DNA of 64,000 nucleotides from Austropuccinia psidii. Its lineage: Eukaryota > Basidiomycota > Pucciniomycetes > Pucciniales > Sphaerophragmiaceae. Position numbers and translations under genes: made by a program. A model generated the notes under the pieces. That model had not been told where the DNA came from, searched no databases, and worked only from the letters and a program-made list of their open reading frames with translations. Shown here piece after piece: positions 35,613 through 44,400 of the stretch. The stretch covers positions 68,003,112 through 68,067,111 of the forward strand of contig JALGQZ010000004.1 in the NCBI GenBank assembly GCA_023105745.1, written 5' to 3'. The stretch's first letter is position 1. Each line of letters opens with the position of its first letter.

Positions 35613-36993
35613 ATGTCGTGCACGTTATGCACCAAGCGGGGTATCCCCTGCATTCGTTCCTCGACGACGACCGACGCTTGTGATGCTTGCCGACAAGCAC
35701 ACAAGAAATGTTTGTTCGTCGTCTGCCCCTTCCGACCCCGCGGCCAGAGGAGTTCCCGCCCAAGACGCCCTTGCCAGGACTCCTTTGTGGCCGATGATGA
35801 TGAAACGATTTCCGAGCGTGAGTGGACCCCGGGACCCCAAACAGGCCAGCCGGAACGATTCAGGACGATTAGCCCAGTCCCCTCAAGCATCGATTTGTCC
35901 ACCCCCCCTCCTAGGCCACCATCCGATGGTCACTTCACTCCTCGACCTGAGCGAAGTGATTATCCGGCCGATGAAGGATGGCGATGGAAAGAGGACATTC
36001 GAGCTTGGGCTGATCATCACCATGTCTTGTCACCGATGGGATTCAAACGCCAAAGTAAGTTTTCTTTCTCCTCCTTCTCTCATTTATCTTCACGCAATAA
36101 TACTCACTTTTTTCCATTACTCATAGAACCAAACCCCCCGAATCCCCCCCGACAAGACTCTCCCGTTCCTACTTTGCCTCGCGAGCAAACCCCGCGGCAA
36201 CCCACTCCAGGCCCGAGTGGCACCCGATGGTCTGAGGACTTATTCCGCGGTAAGCAGCCAACTTTCTCTTTTCTCATTTTCACTTTCGCATCAAGTTAAC
36301 TGACTCTTCCTCCTTTTGTAGAAGCCTCCCAGCACGATGAGCCACCTATTCCTGGCCCGAGTCCATCCTCTGAACCACCTGAGGACATTGCGACTCGTGA
36401 GCCTCAACCTGAGGTGGCTCCTACGCAATCAACGGAGGAACCTTTTGGTAAGTCCCTATTTCACCTTTTTAACTCAACTCAACTTCTCCTCACCCCTCCT
36501 TCGACCATCTCCAGCTCGTCCCGCAACTCCCCGCTCCATTATCATCATCGACGATACGCCAGTTGGTTCCCCTCCTCCCCCTCCCCCTCCACCTTCTTCT
36601 TCACCCACTCCCCCACCTTCCCCTCCTGTTCCCCCTCCCACCACTCCTACCCCGGTTCCTTCCCCAGATATCCCTCCCATTGACGCCGAGAACCCAACAG
36701 CCTCCTCCCCCCCGGTGCCAAGCTCCTCTCATTCCTACGATGACGCTCGCCAGGAATTCACCGACCTGCGCCCGATACTAATGATTCCTCGAGCCATCGT
36801 CCACGAATCGATCAACCGAATCTTGTTGGAGCATCGTTGGTTGCTCCACATGATTCCTTTCGTGGATGCAACTCATCGAAATGAGATGCACCGGGAATTC
36901 CGGGAGGAACTAAACTCCCTCCTTGGCGAGGCGATAGAGGCTTATCCAATGGAGGACATCACCGGGATAGTCTCCAAATTCTTAGAAAAATAA
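35613..36993 (+). CDS. Zn2Cys6-like Cys-cluster protein carried by F (four coding exons, 389 aa)
   Basis: Exons 35613-36054, 36127-36249, 36322-36447 and 36515-36993; introns of 72, 72 and 67 nt, each with GTAAG donors and YAG acceptors, all joins in frame. Residues 3-33 have the spacing C-x2-C-x6-C-x9-C-x2-C-x6-C (CTLCTKRGIPC ... CDACRQAHKKC), which fits a fungal Zn(II)2Cys6 binuclear cluster, followed by basic residues RPRGQRSSRPRR. A Pro/Ser-rich middle (residues about 230-290, long proline runs) leads to an ordered, probably helical C-terminus (VHESINRILLEHRWLLHMIPF). It is likely a nuclear DNA-binding protein. By analogy with the DNA-binding accessory protein of plant CACTA elements it could bind F's subterminal repeats (inference). 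It appears intact. Similar proteins seem frequent in the myrtle rust genome (recollection, not checked). Confidence 0.82.
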
Positions 36994-37417
36994 AATCCAC
37001 AAAAAAAATCGTATTCTTTCCTCTTTTTAGCTTTTGTAATACACTCCTTTAGATAAATTATTTGTATTCAATGAAAGATATTTTCAATTTCTCTTACGTT
37101 TTTTGTTCACGTGAATTTATTATAATTCCTCAATGATTCATATTTACTATTGGGTGAGAATAATTTTCGTAAGTGCCCCACCAAAAGTTTGAGTTAGTAT
37201 TTTTGTATGTGAGAAAATCTTTTGCCAAAAATGCGCCAATAGTCACCATTCCTGCCTCCTATATTTTCTTCCTCCATTGTTTAGAGCCATATCAAATCTT
37301 AACTGTAAAAAAGCGGGAGGTTCCGGCATGTGAGCAATCCACTCCAGATTCATGAGAAATTGCCGTTCCTATGGTCACATGCTATTAATCTTAGTCATGT
37401 ATTGAATTGTTTAAATT

Positions 37418-37985
37418 GTCGGGAACCTTCACAAGCGTAACGATTGGCGTGTGAGCTGTCAGGAGCCTGAAAAGGCGTAAGGATTGGCGTGTGAGCTGTC
37501 GGGCACCTGCACAGGTGAAAGGATTGGCGTGTGAATTGTCGGGAGCCTGCACAGGCGTAAGAAATTGTCAGCATTGTTAGCATCCTTCACAAGCCTAAGG
37601 ATTCGTGTGTGAGCTGTTGGGAGGCTGCACAGGCGTAAGGATTGGCGTGTGAATGTTCGGGAGCCTGCACAGGCATAACAAATTGTCAGCATTGTTGGCA
37701 ACCTTCACAAGCCTAAGGATTGGCGTGTGAGCTGTCGGGAGCCTGCACAGGCGTAAGGATCGGCGTGTGAGCTTTCGGGAGTCTGCACAGGCGTAAGGAT
37801 TGGCGTGTGAGCTGTCGGGAACCTGCACAGGCGTAAGGATTGGCGTGTGAGTTGTCGGGAACCTGCCCAGGAGTAAGGATTGGCGTGTGAAGCCTCGGCA
37901 CCCCGCATAGGCGTAAGAAACTTTTAGCATTGTTGGCACCTGCACAAGCATAAGGATTCGCGTGTGAAGCGTTGGGATCCTGGAC
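37418..37985 (+). repeat. 40-bp minisatellite in the middle of F
   Basis: About 14 copies of a 40-bp unit centred on GCCTGCACAGGCGTAAGGAT and TGGCGTGTGAGCTGTCGGGA, some copies truncated or joined to a variant containing TTGTCAGCATTGTTGGCA. Repetitive open frames on the minus strand arise from the array and are not genes. It lies between the convergent 3' ends of the Cys-cluster and dioxygenase genes. Confidence 0.9.
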
Positions 37986-38004
37986 AAGAGCAACAAACCT
38001 GGCA

Positions 38005-38032
38005 TATGTACGATGGCATGCCTCTGTACATA
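38005..38032. repeat. Intergenic hairpin 4 of F
   Basis: TATGTACGATGGC, AT-centred, GCCTCTGTACATA; two mismatches. Directly after the 40-bp minisatellite and before the stop of the dioxygenase gene. Confidence 0.7.
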
Positions 38033-38159
38033 ATCCACTTCACCCCTTTTTCCTGTGAGACACCCTATCTCCCGCACTCGAATCCATCCAATCCTGGTGT
38101 ATATTGTCCTCTGCCTTACCCCACCATCATCTACCAATCACGCTGCTATTCCGACTGCC

Positions 38160-39272
38160 TCACTCTTTGAATCGGCATGAGATTGTATTACCATCCCTGA
38201 TTTGATAGCCCGCTCTCTTGGCAATCTCATAATAGCCATGGCTTGTTTGCCGCATTGTTTTTGCCAACCTCCTTGAGCATTGTGCGGACATACCCACTAG
38301 TGTCGTGCTTTCGTTGTCCTGTGCTGGATCAGTATAATGAACAAATGTACTACTGGCCCACACTACCTGAATGAGCCCATGACATGCGGATAGATCAATC
38401 CAAAAATGCTCATTTGGGAAAATCAATTTTCCCCCTGTACACCGCTTTGACGCATCTCTTTGAATTTGGCCGGTCCGCTTATCAGCTTGAAACCACCATC
38501 CCGAAGCATACAGCGATGCATCCTTATCAACATGAGGTGCGTTTTTGAATCCATTCATGGTGAAAGTGAGTGCCGAAGCAAACTCACATGCACCCTGATT
38601 TGCGGGATTATTGCCTTCATAGTTGACTTGATCAAAAGACGGAACCCCCAATGAGTTGTAGCAATTTTGAATCTTCTGAAATAAATTATCCCCAACATAT
38701 CGTAAGGATTGACCTAGAATGCGACCCACCGAGCTAAGATTGGCACCTCGGTCCCGCCATTCATCTTTTGCATTTTCAATTTTGCCAGCACTACCATACA
38801 GACCAAATTGTTCATTCTTCGTGGTGCATTTGCGCCACCCAATCGCGAACATAAATCCCTCCAGTAATGCTCCATTTGTTGCAATAGGGTCAGTGAACCT
38901 CTTTTCGCGAAATAAGAATTGTGATAATTCATCCCATTGATCGACCTCGACTTCACTCATTGTTGTGAATGGTCGGAATTCAACAAGGGCAATGAGTAAT
39001 CCGGTTGAAGAGAAAATTGCCACACGGCCAAAGTGAATGCGTTTGATCTGATTGACATCCACCACCCTCCGAATTTCACTTGGGGTGATATTTGCTGATA
39101 CTGGCATTGATATTTGTGCTGTTGGGCGAGAGGAGGAAAAAAACCTATTCATTCGGGTCGTTTTGCGCTCATTTGTCTTTTGGGATCTGCTACTATTCCC
39201 GAGTGGTTGCGGGATCACTATGTGTTGAAGCACAAAAGATATCAGATACTGCCAAGCAGCTTTCTTCGGCAC
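38160..39272 (-). CDS. TET/JBP-like 2OG-Fe(II) dioxygenase carried by F
   Basis: A 370-codon open frame. The double-stranded beta-helix core of a Tet-like 2OG-Fe(II) oxygenase is clear: iron ligands His247 and Asp249 in NGFKNAPHVDKDAS, then GGKLIFPNEHFWIDLSACHG and the distal His312 in FVHYT, with Arg334/335 (CSRRLA) placed to bind 2-oxoglutarate. Family members oxidise methylated bases in DNA (5mC in TET, thymine in JBP) in the nucleus; the substrate here is unknown. No stop or frameshift interrupts the core. The true start is uncertain: the first codon of the frame is GTG just after an upstream stop, an ATG occurs at residue 41, and a plausible upstream exon (39503-39431, MPFTKKGKERKRELARKRR, donor GTGAGT) encodes a basic, nuclear-signal-like N-terminus. 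How that exon joins is unresolved. It is transcribed towards the 40-bp minisatellite. Confidence 0.87.
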   Translation of the reverse strand: MPKKAAWQYLISFVLQHIVIPQPLGNSSRSQKTNERKTTRMNRFFSSSRPTAQISMPVSANITPSEIRRVVDVNQIKRIHFGRVAIFSSTGLLIALVEFRPFTTMSEVEVDQWDELSQFLFREKRFTDPIATNGALLEGFMFAIGWRKCTTKNEQFGLYGSAGKIENAKDEWRDRGANLSSVGRILGQSLRYVGDNLFQKIQNCYNSLGVPSFDQVNYEGNNPANQGACEFASALTFTMNGFKNAPHVDKDASLYASGWWFQADKRTGQIQRDASKRCTGGKLIFPNEHFWIDLSACHGLIQVVWASSTFVHYTDPAQDNESTTLVGMSAQCSRRLAKTMRQTSHGYYEIAKRAGYQIRDGNTISCRFKE

Positions 39273-39503
39273 ACATCCTTTGACTTCCCTTTAGAGCCCA
39301 CAGGACATTGGCACAATCTGAACCGACTAAAGCCAATGTTCTTCCGTGGGGCCCAATGAGGGTGCCACATAAATGTGGAAGCATATATATATATCTATAT
39401 ATATACACTGAGATTAAGTGAGAAACTCACACTTTGCTTCCTCAGCCCGACGCTTTCTCGCGAGTTCCCTTTTACGCTCTTTTCCTTTTTTCGTGAATGG
39501 CAT

Positions 39504-40079
39504 GCTTGCAGCAGAAAATGAAATGAAACCAAATGATTACTGATTTATTAATATCACCTAAATTGGATTGCGGTGGATGAATCTTTTTTAATTGCGGCTA
39601 AAAAGAAAGCTCACGCCTGACCTTGGCAACTTCACGATCTCAAATACCTGAACCTGAAAATTGCAGTGGATAGTGCATTATTCAATTTTACACATTGATG
39701 TTCCCATGCAATCACTTTCCAATCCAACCATTTGGAATATTGCAAGCACACGCAAATGCAATATGCATCCTGCTGCGGATCCCTAGCTATCCTAGTCCTC
39801 TTGAAAGACACAGGAACATTTGGCCTATTATGGGCTGGCGGGAAGTGATAAACGCGACTTCCTGCAATGCCCCGAGTGTGCTACTCGCGGGCACAAAGCC
39901 TGACTCAGCTTGCGTCTTGGCGGAGTCTTTGCAATGATGTACGGAGGCATGCCCCCGTACAATTACTATTGGTACTCAGACTGTGGCATCCGGGCAGTAG
40001 TAGGATAGGAAGTCATGATTATTAAATTCATAAATAACTTTGCAAAATTAAATTACAATATATCTAGTACAAAGCTAAT
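39504..40079. other. Intergenic gap between dioxygenase 5' end and 677-codon gene 3' end
   Basis: A gap of about 575 bp, serving as the upstream region of the dioxygenase. It holds the hairpin at 39937-39963; no gene or clear TATA box was found. Confidence 0.5.
39937..39963. repeat. Intergenic hairpin 5 of F
   Basis: TGTACGGAGGC, AT, GCCCCCGTACA; one mismatch. Lies between the dioxygenase 5' end and the 677-codon gene 3' end. Confidence 0.75.
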
Positions 40080-42320
40080 CTAAAACGGGTCAATCCTGGT
40101 TGTGAGTTTAGCTGACCTGGGTACCGTCAAGGTGACCTCATCACTTGAACCAAGACCGCGTTTCGCCACCCAGGCATCACCAAAGTCTAATACTAAGCAT
40201 CGTGCAAATTCAAATCTAAGAGGTACAGTGGGGTTAAAAGACTCTGATGAGAAGAAACTTTTATTCAGTAAATTACATATATACTTATTAGTACGTAGCC
40301 ACACTGGCTCCACTAGATTTTTACCCTCTGAAAGTTTTGTGGAAATGTCAATTAGTGATAAAGCCCCTTTAACTGAGCTTGTTCTCCAGTCATCTGAGCA
40401 TACCATCAAACCACGAACCCCCGCTGCACAGAATGCCGCTAATATACCATAGCAAATTCGATTTATTCCGAGATTCTTGTGACACGCCAAAAGATCTTTG
40501 ATGGCCTCATTTTTTTTTGAGTTCGTGAGTTTGCCTTTGATGCCATTAACTTCGACCTTTGTATGTGCACGTACCATGTTGTACGCAATCATCAAATGGA
40601 TAACTGTATCCATTAGATCCTCCAGGTTCTTGTGCGGCTTTGTGGATATCTCATTGTCAGCCCCGCCACCTTCAATGCTGAGTTGGGTTGCACGTTGCTT
40701 CGATTTACTCAAGCAGGAGGCAAGGTATTCAACTGCTCCCCGTTCGAGTCCAAGAGGATCGGTCGAATTTGATGTTGGTGCAACATATGGTTTGGGTGCA
40801 ATCACATCGTATGAGACTAAACTAATGGATTCAAACATAACATTTGCCCAAAAATGTTTAACTGGATTCGCGGGGTAAAGAAGGCTCTGAACCATTTTGA
40901 AGAAGGAGTGTTCAGATTTGGGGAGATTATCGGGAGGTTTAGCTGATTCCTTCATCAATTTGAGATTCCAAATGTTGTAATCAAAAAACGCTTCTGTTTC
41001 AGTTGGCTTAAAAAAATCTAACCCTGTATATTTCAATTTATATCACCAGTCAACAGCCAATAATCAAGTATCATGCACAAAGATAAAAAAAAACTCACCT
41101 GCCATCTCAAGGTCCTGCAGCCAAGCCGACATTTTAAGATCTCGGTTACTGATCACCTTAATACCAACGGGCAGGAATGTATGAGCATCCTTTGTTGGTA
41201 AATTGTCCCATCTATTTTTGTAAATCCTATTGATATTATCAAGCCCCCTTTTCCATGATTGTTGAGAAATATTGGAATGATAATTCAAAATGCCTGCAAA
41301 CTCTTCCATGCGGGATAAAAATATTCCTTGAAAATTCGCAGCGGATGACACTTCGGGCTCAGCGTCGGGAATTATATCAGTCATATCTCGTCCCATTGTA
41401 TCATGTTTAATTGTTTCCCTTTCTTGAGGGGCTTGAATATTCCGAGGAGAGGCGGGAGGGGTTGCATCATGCATTGTTTCATTGGGTATCGGGGGGCTTT
41501 CAGTATGTGGAGCTTCAGCATGGATTGTTTCATTGAGTATGGGGGGGGTTCAGTATGCGGAGGTTCATTATCAATATCGTCCCCTTCAACATTGATCATT
41601 TCATCACCTTGATCCCGGGAATCCTTTGCGGCTTCAAAGGTACGGCGTTTTTTGTTGGTTTTTTTGGTCGCATGTATATTTGGTCTTTTTCCTAATCCTT
41701 TGCCTGGAAATCCAATTACGACTCGAGATCCTTCAGGTAGAGATTCTCCCACCTCCACACCTGCCCATATATTGTAAGCAGCTATTTTTATCAACTTTGT
41801 TTTGAATTAGTAATGGACTTACGGTTCAAATCCATTTTGAGCAGGCTCATGGCTTCAGCAATCTTTTGACGCACATAATCAGGAATTTTACTATCATTTT
41901 GGATTTTCTCGAGCCTTGGGATTGTTTGAGCAATGTTGGAGACAAATTGTTCCTTGGATATAATTTCCACCTCCCCACTGAAAATTACATCATCTTGCCC
42001 ATCATCTTCTGTCGGTGCACAAGGTTCAACAGTCTTTTCCTTCTCATAAGTTTTAAAATTCGGTTTCTGAGAGCTTGGAGGTTGACCTAAAATAAAGGCT
42101 ATGACACAATATCAGGTTTTGAGAGATTAGAAATACTCAAGATGGATGTATACTCACATTCTGGAAGAACTGGTGGATCTTGATTATCTTCATGTGACTG
42201 GCTCTCTGCTTCAATGCCTAATTCACGACTACTGGCCATATCAGATATTTCACTTCCACTCTCTGGGGCTGAAGTTGGTCGTTCATTAAATTCCGTTGAA
42301 TTTCCCGGGGTTTGGGCCAT
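40080..42320 (-). CDS. 677-codon protein of unknown function carried by F (four exons, one frameshift)
   Basis: Exons 42320-42158, 42086-41823, 41760-41099 and 41023-40080, with introns of 71, 62 and 75 nt (GTGAGT/GTAAGT donors, TTTTAG/GGGCAG/TACAG acceptors); all joins keep the frame (for example EMA to GLDFF). An 8-C run at 41541-41548 is one base short, moving the frame within exon 3; with 9 C the protein would be 677 aa. The first 300 residues are acidic, Ser/Pro-rich and probably disordered, with a basic patch KKTNKKRR and a short internal repeat (PHTE-PP-NET). The last 400 residues look globular (DNLPKSEHSFFKMVQSLLY, ICYGILAAFCAAGVRGLMVC, VPLRFEFARCLVLDFGDAWV). I do not recognise a family and propose no activity. 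Its position at F's right arm as the outermost gene mirrors the transposase on the left. Confidence 0.72.
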
Positions 42321-42817
42321 CGCGGAGGTAGTTTAGTAAGCAAATAGATGGTGACGAGTTGATTGATAACTAGGTGGAAGTAAAATAATCGCATTTGCAA
42401 AATGCGATTTGGCGGGAAATTGAAGGAGGTGATGTTTTGCAAATTATTTCATATCATGCAAATGAAATCACTTCCCTGTGAGACATTGAATAAAGTTGAC
42501 TAGTGAGAAACCTACTAAAGTCAACTTTTGAACTATTGAACGCTCATGAGGTAAGGACTAAGCAAAGTGTTCCATTTGAATGATATGAAATAAAATGATT
42601 TTGTCGGCGAAAAAGGAGACACAATTCTTGTCTTAAATAGTCCACTTATTAGGTTTTAATTTGCGAGTCTCATGATTTAAACCCTAACCACAACATTGTG
42701 AATATACTGACCAATTTCCCCTGAGGTCCTGTTGGCAGAGAAGGCCACTCAGCATATTTCGGCGATGGCGTCCATTGTGTACGCCAACAAGCCACCGTAC
42801 ACTATGGATGTAGTACG
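42321..42817. other. Upstream region of the 677-codon gene
   Basis: About 500 bp, relatively AT-rich, containing the hairpin-like repeat at 42772-42808. No gene was found. It should include the promoter of the 677-codon gene, although no TATA box stands out. Confidence 0.45.
42772..42808. repeat. Intergenic hairpin 6 of F
   Basis: CATTGTGTACG and CGTACACTATG arms with a less symmetrical centre (CCAACAAGCCAC). Upstream of the 677-codon gene and next to the 51-bp minisatellite. Confidence 0.6.
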
Positions 42818-43320
42818 GAAGCGTAAGGATGGTAAGCGGCGTCGGAGGCATGTCGGGAGGGTACCTACTAGGCAAGCGTAAGGATCGTAAGCAGTGTCGG
42901 GAGCATGTCAGGAGGGCACTTCATGAGCGTAAGGATGGTGAGCAGTGTCGGGAGTATGTCGGGAGGGCACTCCGCGAGCGTAAGGATCGTAAGCAGTGTC
43001 GGGAGCATGTCGGGAGGGCACTTCATGAGCGTAAGGATCGTAAGCAGTGTCGGGAGTATGTCGGGAGGGCACTCCGTGAGCGTAAGGATGGTGAGCAGTG
43101 TCGGGAGCATGGCGGGAGGGCACTTCATGAGCGTAAGGATCGTAAGCAGTGTCGGGAGCATGTCGGGAGGGCACTGCGCGAGCATAATGATCGTAAGCAG
43201 CGTCGGGAGCATGTCAGGAGGGCACTGCGCGAGCGTAAGGATTGTAACCAGTGTCGGGAGCATGTCGGGAGGGCACTACACAAGCGTAAGGATGGTAAGG
43301 GTGGGGGTGTGAAAGCGTAA
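42818..43320 (+). repeat. 51-bp minisatellite in the right arm of F
   Basis: About nine and a half copies of a 51-bp unit containing GCGTAAGGATCGTAAGCAGT and GTCGGGAGCATGTCGGGAGG. Because 51 is a multiple of three, the array is open in several frames on both strands and gives 17-residue repeat peptides; I do not regard these as genes. Confidence 0.92.
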
Positions 43321-43483
43321 GGAGTGGTGAGGACGGAGATGGGGGGGCAGGCAGTGTCAGAGTCTCATCTGGAGGGTGGTGCGGGCGCGTAAGCATGCTA
43401 AGCGTCGGGGAGGCAGAAGCTATTAGGTGAAATTACCCGAACGTTGCGAATAGTGTTGAAACGGGTTTGGGCTTTGAGTGACA

Positions 43484-43552
43484 TTCTCATGTGACACATG
43501 TGACGATTGACGTTGTCTTGACGCTGACGTGACGTGACCCACTAAATCCAGT
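43484..43552 (-). repeat. Right subterminal TGACGT repeat cluster of F
   Basis: TGACG motifs recur at about 43500-43540 (TTGACGTT, CTTGACGC, CTGACGTGACGTGACC). They are the inverted counterpart of the ACGTCA cluster at the left end. GTGACACATGTGAC adds a small palindrome. Confidence 0.7.
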
Positions 43553-43611
43553 GACTATAAAGTGACACTAACAAGACTGAAGCAAGATTTTATACTGACC
43601 GCGGTGCAACA

Positions 43612-43653
43612 TGAAGTCAATCGCCGACGATTGACGCAAGATTCGCCCTGGTG
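43612..43653 (-). repeat. Right terminal inverted repeat of F
   Basis: Reverse complement of the left end with three mismatches in 42 bp, ending CGCCCTGGTG on the plus strand. Followed by the TGT duplication at 43654-43656. Confidence 0.92.
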
Positions 43654-44400
43654 TGTGCTTCCTGGTAGGATTCCAACCCTTGGTGATTTCCATAAGGTCT
43701 TTGAAGTCTATCTCTTTGAGACAGATCTTCTGGCAACTTCATCCCAGTTCTGCCCAGTAAGTTGCTAGGTTGAACCTCTTGTTGTCCATGCTCCATTGAA
43801 ATAAATCTTTGAGGAGTTGGTGGATCTGAAGAACTTGCTCTATATCCTTCCAGTCCTCTGGTTTGCGGTTTCTGATGAATTGGAGTGTGAATTGCAAGGT
43901 TGATATTATCTCCCTCATTGTTTTGCCATCCACCACTGTGTCCAAGGTGTCCTCTTTCAGGTCTTCTGGTTCTGGACAATCCTTCTCTGTCCTCTGGCTG
44001 GTTCCTTTGGAAGCCAAGATCTCTGAGTTATACAGGGGACATATCAGTGTTTGCAAGCAGTCAAAAACTTTATGTTCTTAGCATATTTACCTTTGACTGT
44101 GCCTTGTACAAATTTGCTGTCTGCTGATTTGGGCAGTTTGCCTTTGGAAGTTACAACTGGGTTAATAATTGTAATCTTCCCTGTACAAGTGGTTAAGGTT
44201 GGTTTACCTTGTATTGAAGCAGAGTTTTGTGGTTTTCTACTCCTCTGAGTGGCTATTGGAGTCCACTTCTTGGCTGTGATGAGACCTTCACTGTGCCTCT
44301 TTCCTTTGCCCTTGCTGCCCTCTGGTTCTGAGGGTGTCACTGGTGTGTTGGCCTGTGACTGGGTCTCAAGTGGGATGTAATTTTCTTCCACTGAAATCAA
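43654..44400 (-). pseudogene. Gag N-terminal segment of element C, 5' side of the F insertion
   Basis: Minus-strand frames 44400-44044 (VEENYIPLETQSQANTPVTP, basic) and 44056-43654 (LKEDTLDTVVDGKTMREII, DLFQWSMDNKRFNLATYWAEL) encode the start of gag. Two overlapping frames run through this area. The protein is cut by F at 43653 and resumes at 22882. Confidence 0.7.

Larger units (their letters stand above)
22883..43653. mobile_element. Element F: 20.8-kb CACTA-like DNA transposon with six genes
   Basis: Both ends carry inverted repeats of 42 bp with three mismatches, starting CACCRGGGCGAATC. The flanking bases are TGT on each side (22880-22882 and 43654-43656), a 3-bp target duplication as is usual for CACTA/CMC elements; the exact border could shift by a base or two. 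The interior encodes a tnp2-type transposase in keeping with the ends, and five further genes: a 645-codon unknown, a SNF2 ATPase, a Cys-cluster protein, a TET/JBP-like dioxygenase and a 677-codon unknown. The element sits inside element C's gag. Base composition (richer in G+C), tandem minisatellites and spliced genes distinguish it sharply from the AT-rich gypsy DNA on either side. Canonical CACTA elements start CACTA rather than CACC, so this is a divergent branch. Confidence 0.88.

Noticed and set aside
37395..38137. Minus-strand frames with repeated His-Thr-Pro-Ile motifs
   Set aside because: Produced by the 40-bp minisatellite; no coding support.
42829..43320. 163-codon frame with 17-residue repeats rich in Arg/Lys/Glu
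   Set aside because: A 51-bp array stays open in all frames that lack a stop in one unit; the opposite strand is equally open. Repeat artefact.
37418..43320. CRISPR-like arrays
   Set aside because: Tandem units are head-to-tail without unique spacers; the DNA is eukaryotic.
22883..43653. Assigning F to the KDZ class because it carries a TET/JBP-like gene
   Set aside because: The transposase shows tnp2 motifs (PGPKEP, LDIMHN, YERLIG) and F has CACTA-like 3-bp duplication and subterminal repeats.
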